DNA from: Stomoxys calcitrans
Lineage: Eukaryota > Arthropoda > Insecta > Diptera > Muscidae
Assembly: GCF_963082655.1 (NCBI RefSeq)
Contig: NC_081552.1
Coordinates: 2,790,001-2,854,000, forward strand
Reading direction: 5' to 3'
Length of the DNA: 64,000 nt
A model generated the notes under the pieces. The model was not told the DNA's origin. It did not search any database and worked only from the letters and a program-made list of their open reading frames with translations. Position numbers and translations under genes: made by a program. Within the stretch, counting starts at the first letter, position 1, and each line of letters starts with the position of its first letter. Below, piece after piece: positions 11,057 to 22,345 of the stretch.

Positions 11057-12108
11057 CGACTTTTTCACTTTTCCCAAGAATTCCTTTTCATTGAACTAAG
11101 CATTGTTCTAACATTCAAGTGAATGCAGCACTAACCTAATGGAATGGCTTAATAATTTTGCCCTCTGCTGTAATAATAAACGAGTAAGTGTCAACCTTTG
11201 GTGTGTATGTGTCCGCATTTTGTGTGCAATAACTGCTCAGCTACGATCTAAACATTGATTGTGTGCTAAATAATCATGCGCTAGTGCTTGGGTGGTACGA
11301 CTATTGGAAAAATGTGTGTGGCTATGTTTGTCTACGATTTCCGTTGGGACTACGAATATGTGAGCTTTTTGTATAGCAGAGTACTGGGTGCCGCACAACA
11401 CACACACACATATATTCGCCATGCAGTGTGAAGGTCATGTTGTATTGCCGAAATGGTCACGCATGCATACGTTAACTACAACGTGCTCCATGCATGCATA
11501 CATGTCTCCCCTTGCTCGCCTCTTAGCAACCGTCCATCTTGGCCGAGGTCATATGACTTCATAAATATGAACAGAAATTTCCTCTTTCAAATCATCATTA
11601 TCGCCACACACAGCATTTGCAAGTGTTGATGATGTTGACACTGTGTGGACAAGGGGCAGTCCACACACAGAGAACAGTGTGAAAATTGTAACCGCAAACA
11701 CCAACCCAATCAAACAACGTCCAAGAAGAACACCACCCTCGATAATGTAGGCAGGCCAAGATGTTATTAAAAATGGCCTTTTCTTGAAAAGCAGCAAGCA
11801 AATCTGCCCACAACTGATCAGGTCCTAAGAGAATGAATGTGAATGAATAAATGGATGGAAAGATGGATGGATAGTGTAGGCCCAGGAGACAAAGGGACTG
11901 GTTGACTGGGGTATGAGGCATAAATACCAAATGAATGATTAAAAGGACTTCATTAAGAATTATGATACGTCTTGGTGTTAACTATAGGGAGGAGAAATAT
12001 CCCTTAATAGAGTAGAGAGAATATAATAAAACTTATCTGGATTTGAAGATTGATATGCTATGTGGTCTTATTGCACATCAACAAGAAGAGCACATAACAC
12101 CCGCACAA
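11057..12108. other. Unique non-coding DNA
   Basis: No gene is supported. There is a CA run near 11398-11410. Open frames on the minus strand near 11549-11930 lack any domain. Confidence 0.55.
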
Positions 12109-12798
12109 TATGGACGTTGCCAGGGGGGGAAGGGGAGCTACCGAAATTTAAAATAGAATAAACAAAAACAAAATTTTTAAAAATTCTTGTTTTTTTTTTA
12201 ATTATAAATTTTAACAAAATTTCTACTAGAGAATAAAATTCAGTAAAAAATTCTCTCACTTTTGCCCAGTTTTGGGCCGACATCGAAATTACTTTTTTAA
12301 AGGCAAAAATAAAATCTTTTGTGCTCTCTCATGGATTTTGCGACATTACACTTTGCCTAAACTTCTTTAATGTCTTTTATTTTGCTTTTCTCTTCTAAAC
12401 AGGAACAAAACCAAAAACCCATTGGTCTAATCTGGAAATAATTCCAATAACAAAATGAAATTTTTACCATGTTACGATCTCTCGATTTGGGGCAAAGAGC
12501 AAACAAAAATGAGCTAAAAGTAAAAAATCTGAAACTGACCCTAATACTGAAGCTGATTCGCAAAGACATTCACATTTTGAAGGATTTGAAAGATTAGGAT
12601 TGGCCTATAGCAGTACAAAATTTGGCTCTGATTTTATAGCCAAACGCCAACGCCGATGGTTCAGTTCCTGCGCCCAGTAACGACCACAATTTTCAATAAT
12701 AAAATTGATTTCACAATGTCAGAAGAATTTTGGCAATTTTTCAATTTAGAAAAAATATGGTGCAGCCCCCCACAAATAAAATCCTGGCTACGTCCCTG
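12109..12798. mobile_element. hAT-like non-autonomous element
   Basis: The left end TATGGACGTTGCCAGG plus a G run mirrors the right end, which read inward is CAGGGACGTAGCCAGG and later GTGGGGGGCTG. The flanking octamers CCGCACAA (12101-12108) and CCACACAT (12799-12806) agree at 6 of 8 positions, fitting the 8-bp duplication made by hAT transposases. The roughly 690-bp interior holds no transposase frame. Terminal sequence of the CAGGG...GTAGCCAGG type is common in hAT elements. The left terminus is eroded. Confidence 0.5.
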
Positions 12799-13507
12799 CC
12801 ACACATACATTAATCAGTGTATGTGTGTACTCTCAATGTAATCTCTTGTAGAAAGAAATCAAAACATCTATTTATGTCCTTAATGATAATTTCGCACGCT
12901 TTTATCCCAAGGGCATCTTGCTGCAGAGCCTTGGCTGTATGTAAGGTTCACTGTTATGCGATTTTATCCAGCAAATTAAGCTCGACATACTTGAATAGAT
13001 TCCCCTGCCAACGCTGGCAACTTGAATGTGATTGAGTTCTCGCTATTTCTCGCTTTCATAAGCTTACATAAGTATTTGAGGTATTGATAGAAGATTCACC
13101 CAAGTCCATTTTAATTGGAAAATGCGATGAGTTCTAATGAAATGCAAATGCGTATACGATATGAAACCATCGGTACGTATGGCAAGTTTATCAGGATTAT
13201 TGCATTGGCCATTGAGGCTATAAGTCCAGTAAATTCTTTAGCTTTTCAAATGGTTGAGTAAAGAGAAACTCTGCGGCAATCGTATGAGTGGAAATTTTAC
13301 ATTTCGACTATAATGCCATTGCAAATGCGTTCAGAAGTACTTAGACCACACCCTCTTGGAATCAGAGCATTGTAATATCTAAAGGCAGTTACTTGTTCAC
13401 TTAATTCATTTGATGAATCGTATGGAAATCCTTTGCTGGCATTATCTATTGTTAACCGTATTTATGAATATGTGATTAAGTAACACAGGTGTTAGGAAAC
13501 AAATTAA
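12799..13507. other. Unique non-coding DNA
   Basis: Nothing recognisable beyond short open frames. Confidence 0.55.
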
Positions 13508-14578
13508 AGATGGAAGTGAAAGGGCTTAACACAAGTCACTGTCCCAAATTTCGGCGACATCGGTTAAGGCCTTTTATGGGCCCAAAACCTTGAATCGAGA
13601 GATCGGTCTGTATGACAGCTATATCCAAATCTACACCGATCTGAACCAAATTAAGGAAGAATATCGAAGGGCTTAACACAGCTCAAATTTTGGCAAAATT
13701 AGACAATAAATGAGCCTTGTACAGGCACAATACCTATCTAAATCTGGATATCGGGTAGCCTAACGCAACTCACTGTCCCAAATTTCAGCAAAATCGGATA
13801 ATAAATGTTTCTTTTTTGGGCCTAAGACCCTAAATCGGAGGATCGGTCTATATGGCAGCTATATCCAAATCTGGCCGATCTGGGCTAAATTGAAGAAAAA
13901 TGTCAAAGGGTCCAGCACAACTCACTGTCCCAAATTACAGCAAAATCGGATAATAAATGTGGCTTTTATGGGCCTAAGACGCAAAATCGGAGGATCGGTC
14001 TATATGGCAGCTATACCCAAATCTAGCCGATTTGGGCCAAATTGAAGAAGGTTGTCAAACGGTCCAGCACAACTCTCTGTCCCAAATTTTAGCAAAATCG
14101 GATAATAAATGTGGCTTTTATGGGCCTAAGACCCTAAATCGGAGGATCGGTCTATATGGCAGCTATATCCAAATCTGGTCCGACCTGGGCCAAATTGACG
14201 AATGATGTCGAAGGGCCTAACACAACTCACTGTCCCAAGTTTAAGCGAAATCGGGTAGTAAATGTGGTTTTTATGGGCCTAAGACTCTAAATCGGCGGAT
14301 CGATGTATATGGGGGCTATATGAGGATATAGTCCGATATAGCCCATCTTCGAACTTGACAAGAAAAGAATCTGTGCAAAATTTCAGCCAAATATCTTTAT
14401 TTTTAAAGACTGTAGCGTGATTTCAACATACAGACGGACGGACATGTCTAGATCGTCTTAGATTTTTACTCTGATCAAGAATATATATACTTTATAGGAT
14501 CGGAAGTGGATACTTCGATGTGTTGCAAACGGAGTGACAAAATGAATATACCGCCATCCTTCGGTGGCGGGTATAAAA
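13508..14578 (-). mobile_element. Family B element lacking the 3' palindrome
   Basis: An array of about six units has TCGGTCTATATGGCAGCTAT blocks. GATCGGTCTA-type landmarks sit at 13841, 13993, 14145 and 14298, giving a spacing of 152-153 bp. The array is followed by the CTGTAGCGTGATTTCAAC block, a short GTCY run, the ATTTTTACTCTGATCAAG core, a TA run, and the 5' end CCATCCTTCGGTGGCGGG. The palindromic 3' end is missing. Confidence 0.88.
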
Positions 14579-14589
14579 AAAAAACATTA

Positions 14590-14800
14590 TAAACTTATAC
14601 AGCTATATCTCAATAAAGTCTTATCTGAATCATTTTTGAGTCGGATGTCGGGAGGCTTAAAACAACTAATTGTTTCAAAATTTCAGAAAAATCGGATAAT
14701 AAATCCAGCTTTTATGGGCTTCAGACCTTTAATCGGCATATAGGTCTATATGGTAGCTATATCTAAATATAGTCCTCGAATTACGCCCCTTAGCTCCCCT
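14590..14800 (-). mobile_element. Family B array fragment
   Basis: One and a bit diverged B units (AAATTTCAGAAAAATCGG, TAGGTCTATATGGTAGC) directly follow the previous element. There are no termini. Confidence 0.7.
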
Positions 14801-14875
14801 GGATCTGGAGATCGGTTTGTATTGCTGGTATCTTACTATGGACCGATATCGTCCAATTCAAACCACAACCAACCA

Positions 14876-15090
14876 AAAGCGTGCTAAGTTCGACCAGGCC
14901 GAATCTAGAGAACCCATCACCATATACAAAATAAATTTTGTTAAAGGACATAATTTCATTCTACATACCACTTCCGTCAAATCAGCAAAAATTAAAGCTT
15001 CGAACCGGTTTACATGGGGGCTTTGTCAGGTTATATACTGATTTGGTTATATACGTATTTGGCACAGTTGTTGGAAGTCGTAACCGCATG
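14876..15090 (-). mobile_element. Family A 3' fragment
   Basis: Begins AAAAGCGTGCTAAG with the degenerate palindrome TTCGACCAGGCCGAA and continues into a short array piece (GGCACAGTTGTTGGAAGTCG). There is no 5' end. Confidence 0.75.
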
Positions 15091-15094
15091 CATA

Positions 15095-15235
15095 GAGATG
15101 GGTTTCTACCGAGTAAATACCCAACGCTTGGGTATTTATTGGTTAAATACCCAATAAATTCGGATTTTAGTTATCCTACTCTTCGATGACGTTTGCAAAA
15201 AAAAAAAATATTCATTATTCTTCGTGGCAAAATAT
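15095..15235. repeat. Local AAATACCCAA repeats with a hairpin
   Basis: AAATACCCAACGCTTGGGTATTT at 15114-15138 can fold on itself, and AAATACCCAA recurs just after. Origin unknown. It sits between A and B fragments. Confidence 0.5.
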
Positions 15236-15253
15236 TTTTTCAACCGTGATTCA

Positions 15254-15554
15254 TGAAATCATGGATCGGTCTATATGGGGGCTATATCATGATATATCCC
15301 ATCTTCGAACTTAACCTGCTTGTGGACAAAAAAAGAATCTGTGCCAAGTTTCAGCTCAATATCTACATTTTTAACGACTGTAGCGTGATTTCAACAGACA
15401 GACGGACAGACGGACGGACATGTTTGGATCGTCTTAGATTTTTACGCTGATCAAGAATATATATACTTCATAGGGTCGGAAATGGATACTTCGATGTGTT
15501 GCGAACGGAATGACAAAATGAATATATCCCCATCCTTCGTGGTGGGTATAAAAA
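15254..15554 (-). mobile_element. Family B 5' half
   Basis: Last array unit, the AACCTGCTTGTGGACAAAAA block, CTGTAGCGTGATTTCAAC, a GACAGACGGACA run, the ATTTTTACGCTGATCAAG core, a TA run, and the 5' terminus CCATCCTTCGTGGTGGG plus TATAAAAA. Confidence 0.88.
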
Positions 15555-15997
15555 CCAAAATCTTAAAAAAAAGTTGCTATCTTAAAATTAAACTTCCTAT
15601 TTACTGATGGATACGATCATCCATTTCACATTTCGATCCCTGATTGATTTTTGAGTTACTTCACAGATGACTGTCCAAATATTATTTTTTGAAAAAATAT
15701 TTTTTTTTTTTAACATGGCATCTTAACTTAAGCCAATTTGGAGACATTCAACGATTTTTGACTTTCATTTCATTTCAGATTTTTGTCCTTAATAATAACA
15801 CGCAAAGTTAAGGATTAATGAATCTACCATTTGAAATTAATTTCGCTAAAAACAAGGTATATATCTTCATCACCAAAGGAAATGTTTCCTTAAATAGTGG
15901 GAAAGTTTTCTTAATAGTTGGAAATTCAGTTTGCTTATCTTTGGCTCGTACCTTTAAAATAAGGACAAACATTTTTTAGTTAAGTTAATCATTTCCT

Positions 15998-16110
15998 TGA
16001 GAACTTTTTTAGATTAGCGGATATAGACATTCGCAAGTTGTTGGAAGAAACCTTTTAAGAAAATCTGATGGCAGATGGCCACTTAAACCTAACCTCTTTT
16101 CGATACAACT
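15998..16110 (+). pseudogene. Second 3' end of the same Jockey-type retrotransposon
   Basis: TTAGCGGATATAGACATTCG and CAAGTTGTTGGAAG encode the last residues (LADIDIRKLLE), followed by the untranslated CTGATGGCAGATGGCCACTT and an AACC-rich tail. It matches the end of the 9530-10550 copy (TTAGCGGATGTGAACGTTTG). It is severely 5'-truncated. Confidence 0.7.
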
Positions 16111-18144
16111 TTCGGGAACAACCTCCTTTATCTTTAAACAACCTCCGTAGTTAAAATCGATACTTAATTACAAATGTCTGAGTGAACTTGGTCTTAGTTC
16201 ACCATGCTTTTAATGGTGACTAAACATTTTGTGTCATTGCACTCTATCACATCACATTGCTGTAATATTCTACCTTCTTCTTCTCTAGAAGTACTTCCTG
16301 CACGTAAAAATGTAATCTTTCCAAAAAAAAAAAAAAAAAAAAAACAAAATTTTATTTGAACAATCCGTCTGCCAGAGTGTCTGCAAAGTCCAAGTACTCC
16401 AACAGCATGGCAAGACTTGGCGTCGCCTGCTGCTGCTGGGAAATGGATTGAGGAATGCATGTACCCCCATATATATATTCAAGTTAAGTATATTGTTTGG
16501 TACCTGGCACATGTTAATCACTTTGAAATTATCTAAAAATGCTGTACTTAAGACGACACCGATAAAAAGCGTAATTTCATTGGGAGACCTTATTAATTTT
16601 TAATGCAAATGAGGCGAGAATGTCGATGAAAAGACTCTTATCGCCCAACAACCGGAGGGAACACATACTGTGTTCATTGCAACCAACCAAAGCCATGGAG
16701 GAGCGAGCGAATGGATGAATCAATTTATTCATATTCTAAGATAAGGACTCCACACTACCATCATCATTTGGTATGCGACATAAGGGCCAGCCAGCCCAGC
16801 AAGCGGGAGAGAAATCAAGCAGCCGAGTTCCCAGACAAATGCGAGCCGAACCATCCTTGCTTTAGTGTAAGCCGGACGCTTGGGGTTAGGATTTGGGACC
16901 AGCCATCTAGCCGTAGGTGGTCTCCCGATAAGCCAAATGTAAAACAACTTCTTTCTTTGTACGCACGATAAGCGAGAACAACGCTCCAATGTTCTTTCAT
17001 TTGTTTTTGTCTCTTATGTTAGTATGGAGTGGAGTGGGGTGGCGTGGAGTGGAGTGGCGTGGAGTGGAGTGGCGTGGAGTGGAGTATTTTAATTGTATTC
17101 AAATAAAATCTGAACGAGTTTTAATTAAAAAAAAATATAAAAACAACAACACGAATTGATATGAAATGAATTGAAATGAAATGAAGGCAACATCAGACGA
17201 CAACAACAGCGACGACCGACAACACCACATTTGACATTGGACAACGGCCATGGTGGAATTGACATCACAATGACGACGACGACGACGATGATGATGATTA
17301 TCAATGGACGAGGACGTGAAATGAACCGCCGGACAGACGTTGGAGGGATTTATGGCGTAATTTAATCAAAAACGACCAAAAGGACATAAATGTGTTCGTT
17401 TTGGATTTTGATTTCATTTTCGTTTGTCGCTTTGTTTTGTTTTGTTGTTGTTTTTGTTGCTGTTGCTGTTGCTGTTGGTGTTCTTTTCATTCCTGTTTGT
17501 CAGTGTTCCGGCCATTAATACCCCAAACCTGGACAATATTAAAATAGAAAAGTACTTTGTAGACTCGACGGAGTCGTTGAGATTTTATTATGCGCTCGTT
17601 TTAGTTGCCTTTTATTTGAACAAATGGCCATAAAACCCTTCCTCTCTCTCTCTCTCTCTCTCCTCCGCTCCCCTATTGAATTTTAAAGCTACATTGTGTT
17701 TATGTAACATCAAAGCAGCAACGAAGAAATTATGTGACTTAAAAAATCTGTCATGGTTAGACAAAAGGCACCTATTTAGCCATGTCACCAAGGACAAAGA
17801 GTTCATTTTATGAGCAAGAGATTTGAAAATGCAGACGCTTCAACTGTAGGAAGTGAAGTTTGACACTCTAGACAGGGGCACTACAAACTTGAACACCAAA
17901 TTACTACTTAAAATTCCGTGGAGAACTAAATAACCATATTGCACGGATGTTTACCATTTGAACGATAAGCAACTAGGTTTGTTTGGAGAAAATACTGCAT
18001 TGTGGTGCCGTTCATGGTCAAAGGCACGTGATAAGACGGGGCTTAGAGATATTCGTAATTTTAGGCATTCAAAAGTGCTAAATAGTTCGAAAATTTTTGC
18101 ACATTGCGAGCAGAAAGGGCTAGAACTATTGAACTAAGCAAAGA
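16111..18144. other. Unique non-coding DNA with simple repeats
   Basis: No gene is supported. Contains poly-A at about 16322-16343, GAC/GAT triplets near 17272-17298, TTG/CTG triplet-like DNA near 17430-17480 and a CT run near 17643-17662. Confidence 0.6.
17026..17085 (+). repeat. 15-bp minisatellite of GGAGT/GGCGT pentamers
   Basis: Sixty bases made of four 15-bp units, each GGAGT GGAGT GGCGT or its one-base variant. A higher-order repeat has grown out of a pentamer. Confidence 0.9.
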
Positions 18145-19182
18145 ACAAGTAAAGAAAGGCAAAAGTCGGGCAGTGCCGACTTTATAATACCCTACACCTA
18201 CCCTATATGAACAAAGTGGGACCTATATCTAATTCTAAACCAACTGTAATGGACCTCGGCGGATGTTTTCAGATGGGTTATTAAACAAGACGTATCAAAT
18301 TTCGAGTAAAGCAAATATGTTCAAATCGTAAATCAAATTACCCAAATTCTGACGAACATATATATGGTAGCTATATCTAAATCTGAACCGATTTCGAGCA
18401 AACTTCTTACATATTGTGGTAGGCATCGAGGAAAGCGTTGTGCACAATTTTGGCAAGATTGGTCAAAAAATGCGCTTGGAGTGGCTTTAGAAGTGAAAAT
18501 CGGGCGATATAAGGAGCTATATCTTAATCTGAACCGACTTTTATGAAATTCACCAGTAACATTCAGAGTCATAAGAAAATCCTTCTTGTCAAACCTCGAA
18601 AGAATCGGCTAACATATGAACACTTTATTGCAATATTTCTCATATATGGGAGATACATCTTATATGGGAGATACATCTTAATCTGAAACGATTTCGAGCA
18701 AACTTCTTAGGTATTGTGGTAGTCGTCTAAAAAAGCGTTGTCCAAACTTTTGGCAAGATTAGTCAATAAAAGCTCTTGCTGTGGCTGTAGGAGTGAAAAT
18801 CGGGCGATATACATATATGTATAACTGAAGCGATTTCTATGAAAACCAGTAGTAAAGTTAACCTTCGTGCTAAATTTCGAGAGAATGGTGTAACAAATTA
18901 GCACATCATTGCAATATATCTCCAAATCGTACAAGCATATATATGGGAGCTATATCTAAATCTGAACCTATTTCGACCAAACGTCTAATATATTTTGGTA
19001 GTCATCGAGGAAAGCGGGGAGCACAATATTGGAAAGATTGATCAAGAAATGCGCTTGAAGACAGACATACGGACGATTGGCTAAATCGAACCATAAAGTG
19101 ATTCTGAGTCGATCGGTATGTTTATCAACGGGTCTATCTCTCTTCCTTCTGGGTGTTACAAACAAATGCACTAAGTTATAAT
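18145..19182 (-). mobile_element. Family C element, both ends recognisable
   Basis: The left end is a 3' terminus ACAAGTAAAGAAAGGCAAA followed by the hairpin AGTCGGGCAGTGCCGACT and TAATACCCTACACC. Internal blocks (AAATCTGAACCGATTTCGAG, TATTGTGGTAG) recur every 280-300 bp, about two basic units. The right side has GGTCTATCTCTCTTCCTTCT and TTACAAACAAATGC, which match the C 5' region at 41464-41560. The mini-me core is not obvious in this family. Confidence 0.82.
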
Positions 19183-19205
19183 AGGCTTGGAAGAAAACAT
19201 TTTTT

Positions 19206-20967
19206 AACAAGTAAAAGCGTGATAAGTTCGGCCGGGCCGAATTTTATATACCCTCCACCATGGATCGCATTTGTCGAGTTCTTTTCCCGGCATCTCTTCT
19301 TAGGCAAAAAAGGATATACGAAAAGATTTGCTTTGCTATTAGAGCGATATCAAGATAGGGTCCGGTTTGGACCACAATTAAATTATATGTTGGAGACCTG
19401 TGTAAAATGTCAGCCAATTCGAATAAGAATTGCGCCCATTGGGGGCTCCAGAAGTAAAATAGAGAGATGGATTTATATGGGAGCTGTATCGGGCTATAGA
19501 CCGATTCAGACCATAATAAACACGTATGTTGATGGTCATGAGAGGATCCGTCGTTCAAAATTTCAGGCAAATCGGATAATAATTGGGACCTCTAGAGACT
19601 CAAGAAGTCATGATCCCAGATCGTTTTATATATCAGCTATATCAGGTTATGAACCGATTTGAACCTTATTTGACACAGTTGTTGAAAGTAAAAATAAAAT
19701 ACGTCACGTAAAATTTCAGCCAAATCAGATAGGAATTGCGCCCTCTAGAAGCTCAAGAAGTCAAGTCCCCAGATCTGTTTATATATAACAGCTATATCAG
19801 GTTATGAACCGATTTGATCCATACTTGGCACAGATGTTGGATATCATAACAAAAAAATGTCTTGCAAAATTTCATTTCAATCGGATAAGAATTGCGCACT
19901 CTAGTGGATCAAGAATTCAAGACCCACGATCGGTTTATATGGCAGCTATATCAGGTTAATGACCGATTTGAACCATACTTGGTACAGTTGTTGGATATCA
20001 TAACGAAATACTTCATGCAAAATTCCATTCACATCGGATAAGGATTGCGCACTCTAGAGGGTCAAGAAGTCAAGTCCCCAGATCGGTTTTTATGACAGCT
20101 ATATCAGGTTATGGACCGATTTAAACCATACTTGGCACAGTTGTTGGGTATCATAACAAAACACGTCGTGCGAAATTCCATTCCAATCGGATAAGAATTG
20201 CGCCCTCTAGAGACTCAAGAAGTCAAGACCCAAGATCGGTTTATATGGCAGCTATATCAGGTTATGAACCGATTTAAATCATACTTGGCACACTTATTTT
20301 ATATTATAACAAAACATGTCGAGCAAAATTTCATTCCAATCGGATAAGAATTGCGCACTCTAGTGGATCAAGAATTCAAGGCCCATGATCGGTTTATATG
20401 GCAGCTTTATCAGGTTATTGACCGATTTGAACCATACTTGGTACAGTTGTTGGGTATCATAACAAAACACGTCGTGCGAAATTCCATTCCAATCGGATAA
20501 GGATTGCGCACTCTAGAGGGTCAAGAAGTCAAGTCCCCAGATCGGTTTTTATGACAGCTATATCAGGTTATGGACCGATTTAAATCATACTTGGCACACT
20601 TATTGTATATTATAACAAAACATGTCGAGCAAAATTTCATTCCAATCGGATAAGAATTGCGCACTCTAGAGGCTCAAGAAGTGAAGACCTAAGATCGGTT
20701 TATATGGCAGCTATATCAAAACATGGACCGATATGGCCCATTTACAATACCAACCGACCTACACTAATAAGAAGAATTTGTGCAAAATTTCAAGTGGCTA
20801 GCTTTATTCCTTCGGAAGTTAGCGTGCTTTCGACAGACTGACGGACATGGCTAGATCGACATAAAATGTCGCGACGATCAAGAATATATATACATAATGG
20901 GGTCTCAGACGAATATTTCGAGAATGACCAAATTAGTATACCCCCATCCTATGGTGGAGGGTATAAA
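19206..20967 (-). mobile_element. Family A element, longest array in the window
   Basis: The left end AACAAGTAAAAGCGTG has a perfect palindrome TTCGGCCGGGCCGAA. About nine array units follow. Landmarks at 20081, 20234, 20387, 20540 and 20693 are spaced exactly 153 bp. The right part has the AGCGTGCTTTCGACAGAC block, ACGGACATGGC, the CGACATAAAATGTC core, a TA run, and the 5' end CCCCATCCTATGGTGGAGG. At 1762 bp with both ends it is a good reference copy. Its long open frames are products of the 153-bp period, not genes. Confidence 0.92.
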
Positions 20968-21420
20968 AAAAATTATTTCAACTGAAACATTGTCTTTTTT
21001 ACTTGGAATACCACAATTCACAATACAGTGTTTAAGGTAATTGATTTGAAGCTCATAGTGATTAAGGGACGATAATTCTAGTAGGAATTTGTTGGTTATG
21101 TTGCCTTTGACCGTAGATTTGAGCACAATGACATATTATGTAAAACATTTTAAAATTTATTGTTTGAAATTTTGTTGTTTTTTCGAGAAAATCTTTTTAC
21201 AATGAAGAGATTTTGCGAATAATGATTTCCTTTTGTGTTATGTACGAAAAGTTTTAATAAAGTTCTGGGAGTCAATTTGCATATTACAAAATGAATGAAC
21301 AGAATGAACTGAAATATTACACAATGACTTCTACAATGTTCAGCATTCATTTATGGTCCGAATCGGACTATCACTTGATATAGCTCCAATAGCATAACAG
21401 TCCTTATTCACTATTTTTTT
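20968..21420. other. Unique non-coding DNA
   Basis: AT-rich, no gene seen. Confidence 0.55.
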
Positions 21421-21475
21421 TTTTGCCTAAAAAGAGATACCGTGCATAGAACTCGACAAATGCGATCCGTGGTGG
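21421..21475 (+). mobile_element. Family A palindrome-proximal fragment
   Basis: TGCCTAAAAAGAGATACCG, AACTCGACAAATGCGATCC and GTGGTGG are the A sequence next to the palindrome, in plus orientation. It stops at the join to an oppositely oriented piece. Confidence 0.8.
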
Positions 21476-21733
21476 CAACTATATCGAAACATGGACCGAT
21501 ATGGCCCATTTACAATACCAACCGACCTACACTAATAAGAAGTATTTGTGCAAAATTTCAAACGGCTTGCTTTACTTCGGAAGTAAGGACGGACGGACAT
21601 CGCTAGATCGACATAAAATGTCGAGACGATCAAGAATATATATACTTTATGGGGTCTTAGACGAGTATTTCGAGTAGCTACAAACAGAAAGACGAAATTA
21701 GTATACCCCCTATCCTATGGTGGAGGGTATAAA
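21476..21733 (-). mobile_element. Family A 5' end fragment
   Basis: CATGGACCGATATGGCCCAT, ACCAACCGACCTACACTAAT, a reduced GGACGGACAT run, the CGACATAAAATGTCG core, a TA run and the 5' end CCCTATCCTATGGTGGAGG. It is fused back to back with the previous fragment. Confidence 0.88.
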
Positions 21734-21737
21734 AATA

Positions 21738-22160
21738 AACCGATCTGAACGACTGAAGACTTTAAATCGAGATATCGCTCTACATGTCAGCTATATCTAA
21801 ATCTGGACCGATTTGCGCCAAGTTGTAGAAAAATGTCGAAGAGCCTAATGCAGAGCAATGTCCCAAATTTCGGCGACATCCGACAATAAATGCGCCTTTT
21901 ATGGGCCCAAAACCTTAAATCGAGAAATCGGTCTATATGGGAGCTATATCCAAATCTGAACCGATCAGGGCCAAATTGAAGAAAGATCTTGAAGGGACTA
22001 ATACCACTTACTGTTCTAAATTTCAGCAAAATCGGATAGTAAAAGTGGCTTTTATGGGCATAAGACCCTTAATCGGAGGATCGGTCTATATGGCAGCTAT
22101 AACCAAATCTAAATTAACGAAGAATGTCGGTCGAGAATTAAATTAACGAAGAATGTCGGT
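21738..22160 (-). mobile_element. Family B array fragment
   Basis: Nearly three B units (TCTGGACCGATTTGCGCCAA, CCCAAATTTCGGCGACATC, TCGGTCTATATGGGAGC) without termini. It ends in a 29-bp direct duplication (starts 22111 and 22140). Confidence 0.8.
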
Positions 22161-22345
22161 CAAGAACCTGATATAGCTCCCATGTAAACCGATCTCCCGA
22201 TTTGTCTTCTTGAGCCCCTGGAACCCTCAATTTTCATCCAATTTGGCTGAAATTATGCACATAGTGTTCTGTTATGACTTCCAACAAGTGTATCAAGTAC
22301 GGTCTGAATCGGTCTATAACCTGATATAGCTCAATCAATGATATC
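22161..22345 (+). mobile_element. Family A array fragment
   Basis: CTGATATAGCTCCCATGTAA, CTTCTTGAGCCCCTGGAA and ATTTGGCTGAAATTATGCAC are A units in plus orientation, fused to the preceding minus-oriented B units. Confidence 0.75.

Noticed and set aside
13508..14578. CRISPR-like regular array
   Set aside because: The regular spacing reflects 153-bp degenerate tandem units of a eukaryotic transposon. There are no short identical repeats with unique spacers.
19153..19662. Longest open frame (169 codons)
   Set aside because: It lies in the palindrome-proximal region and first units of an A element. The same peptide recurs at 34910, 51319 and 63395 in other A copies, always from repeat DNA.
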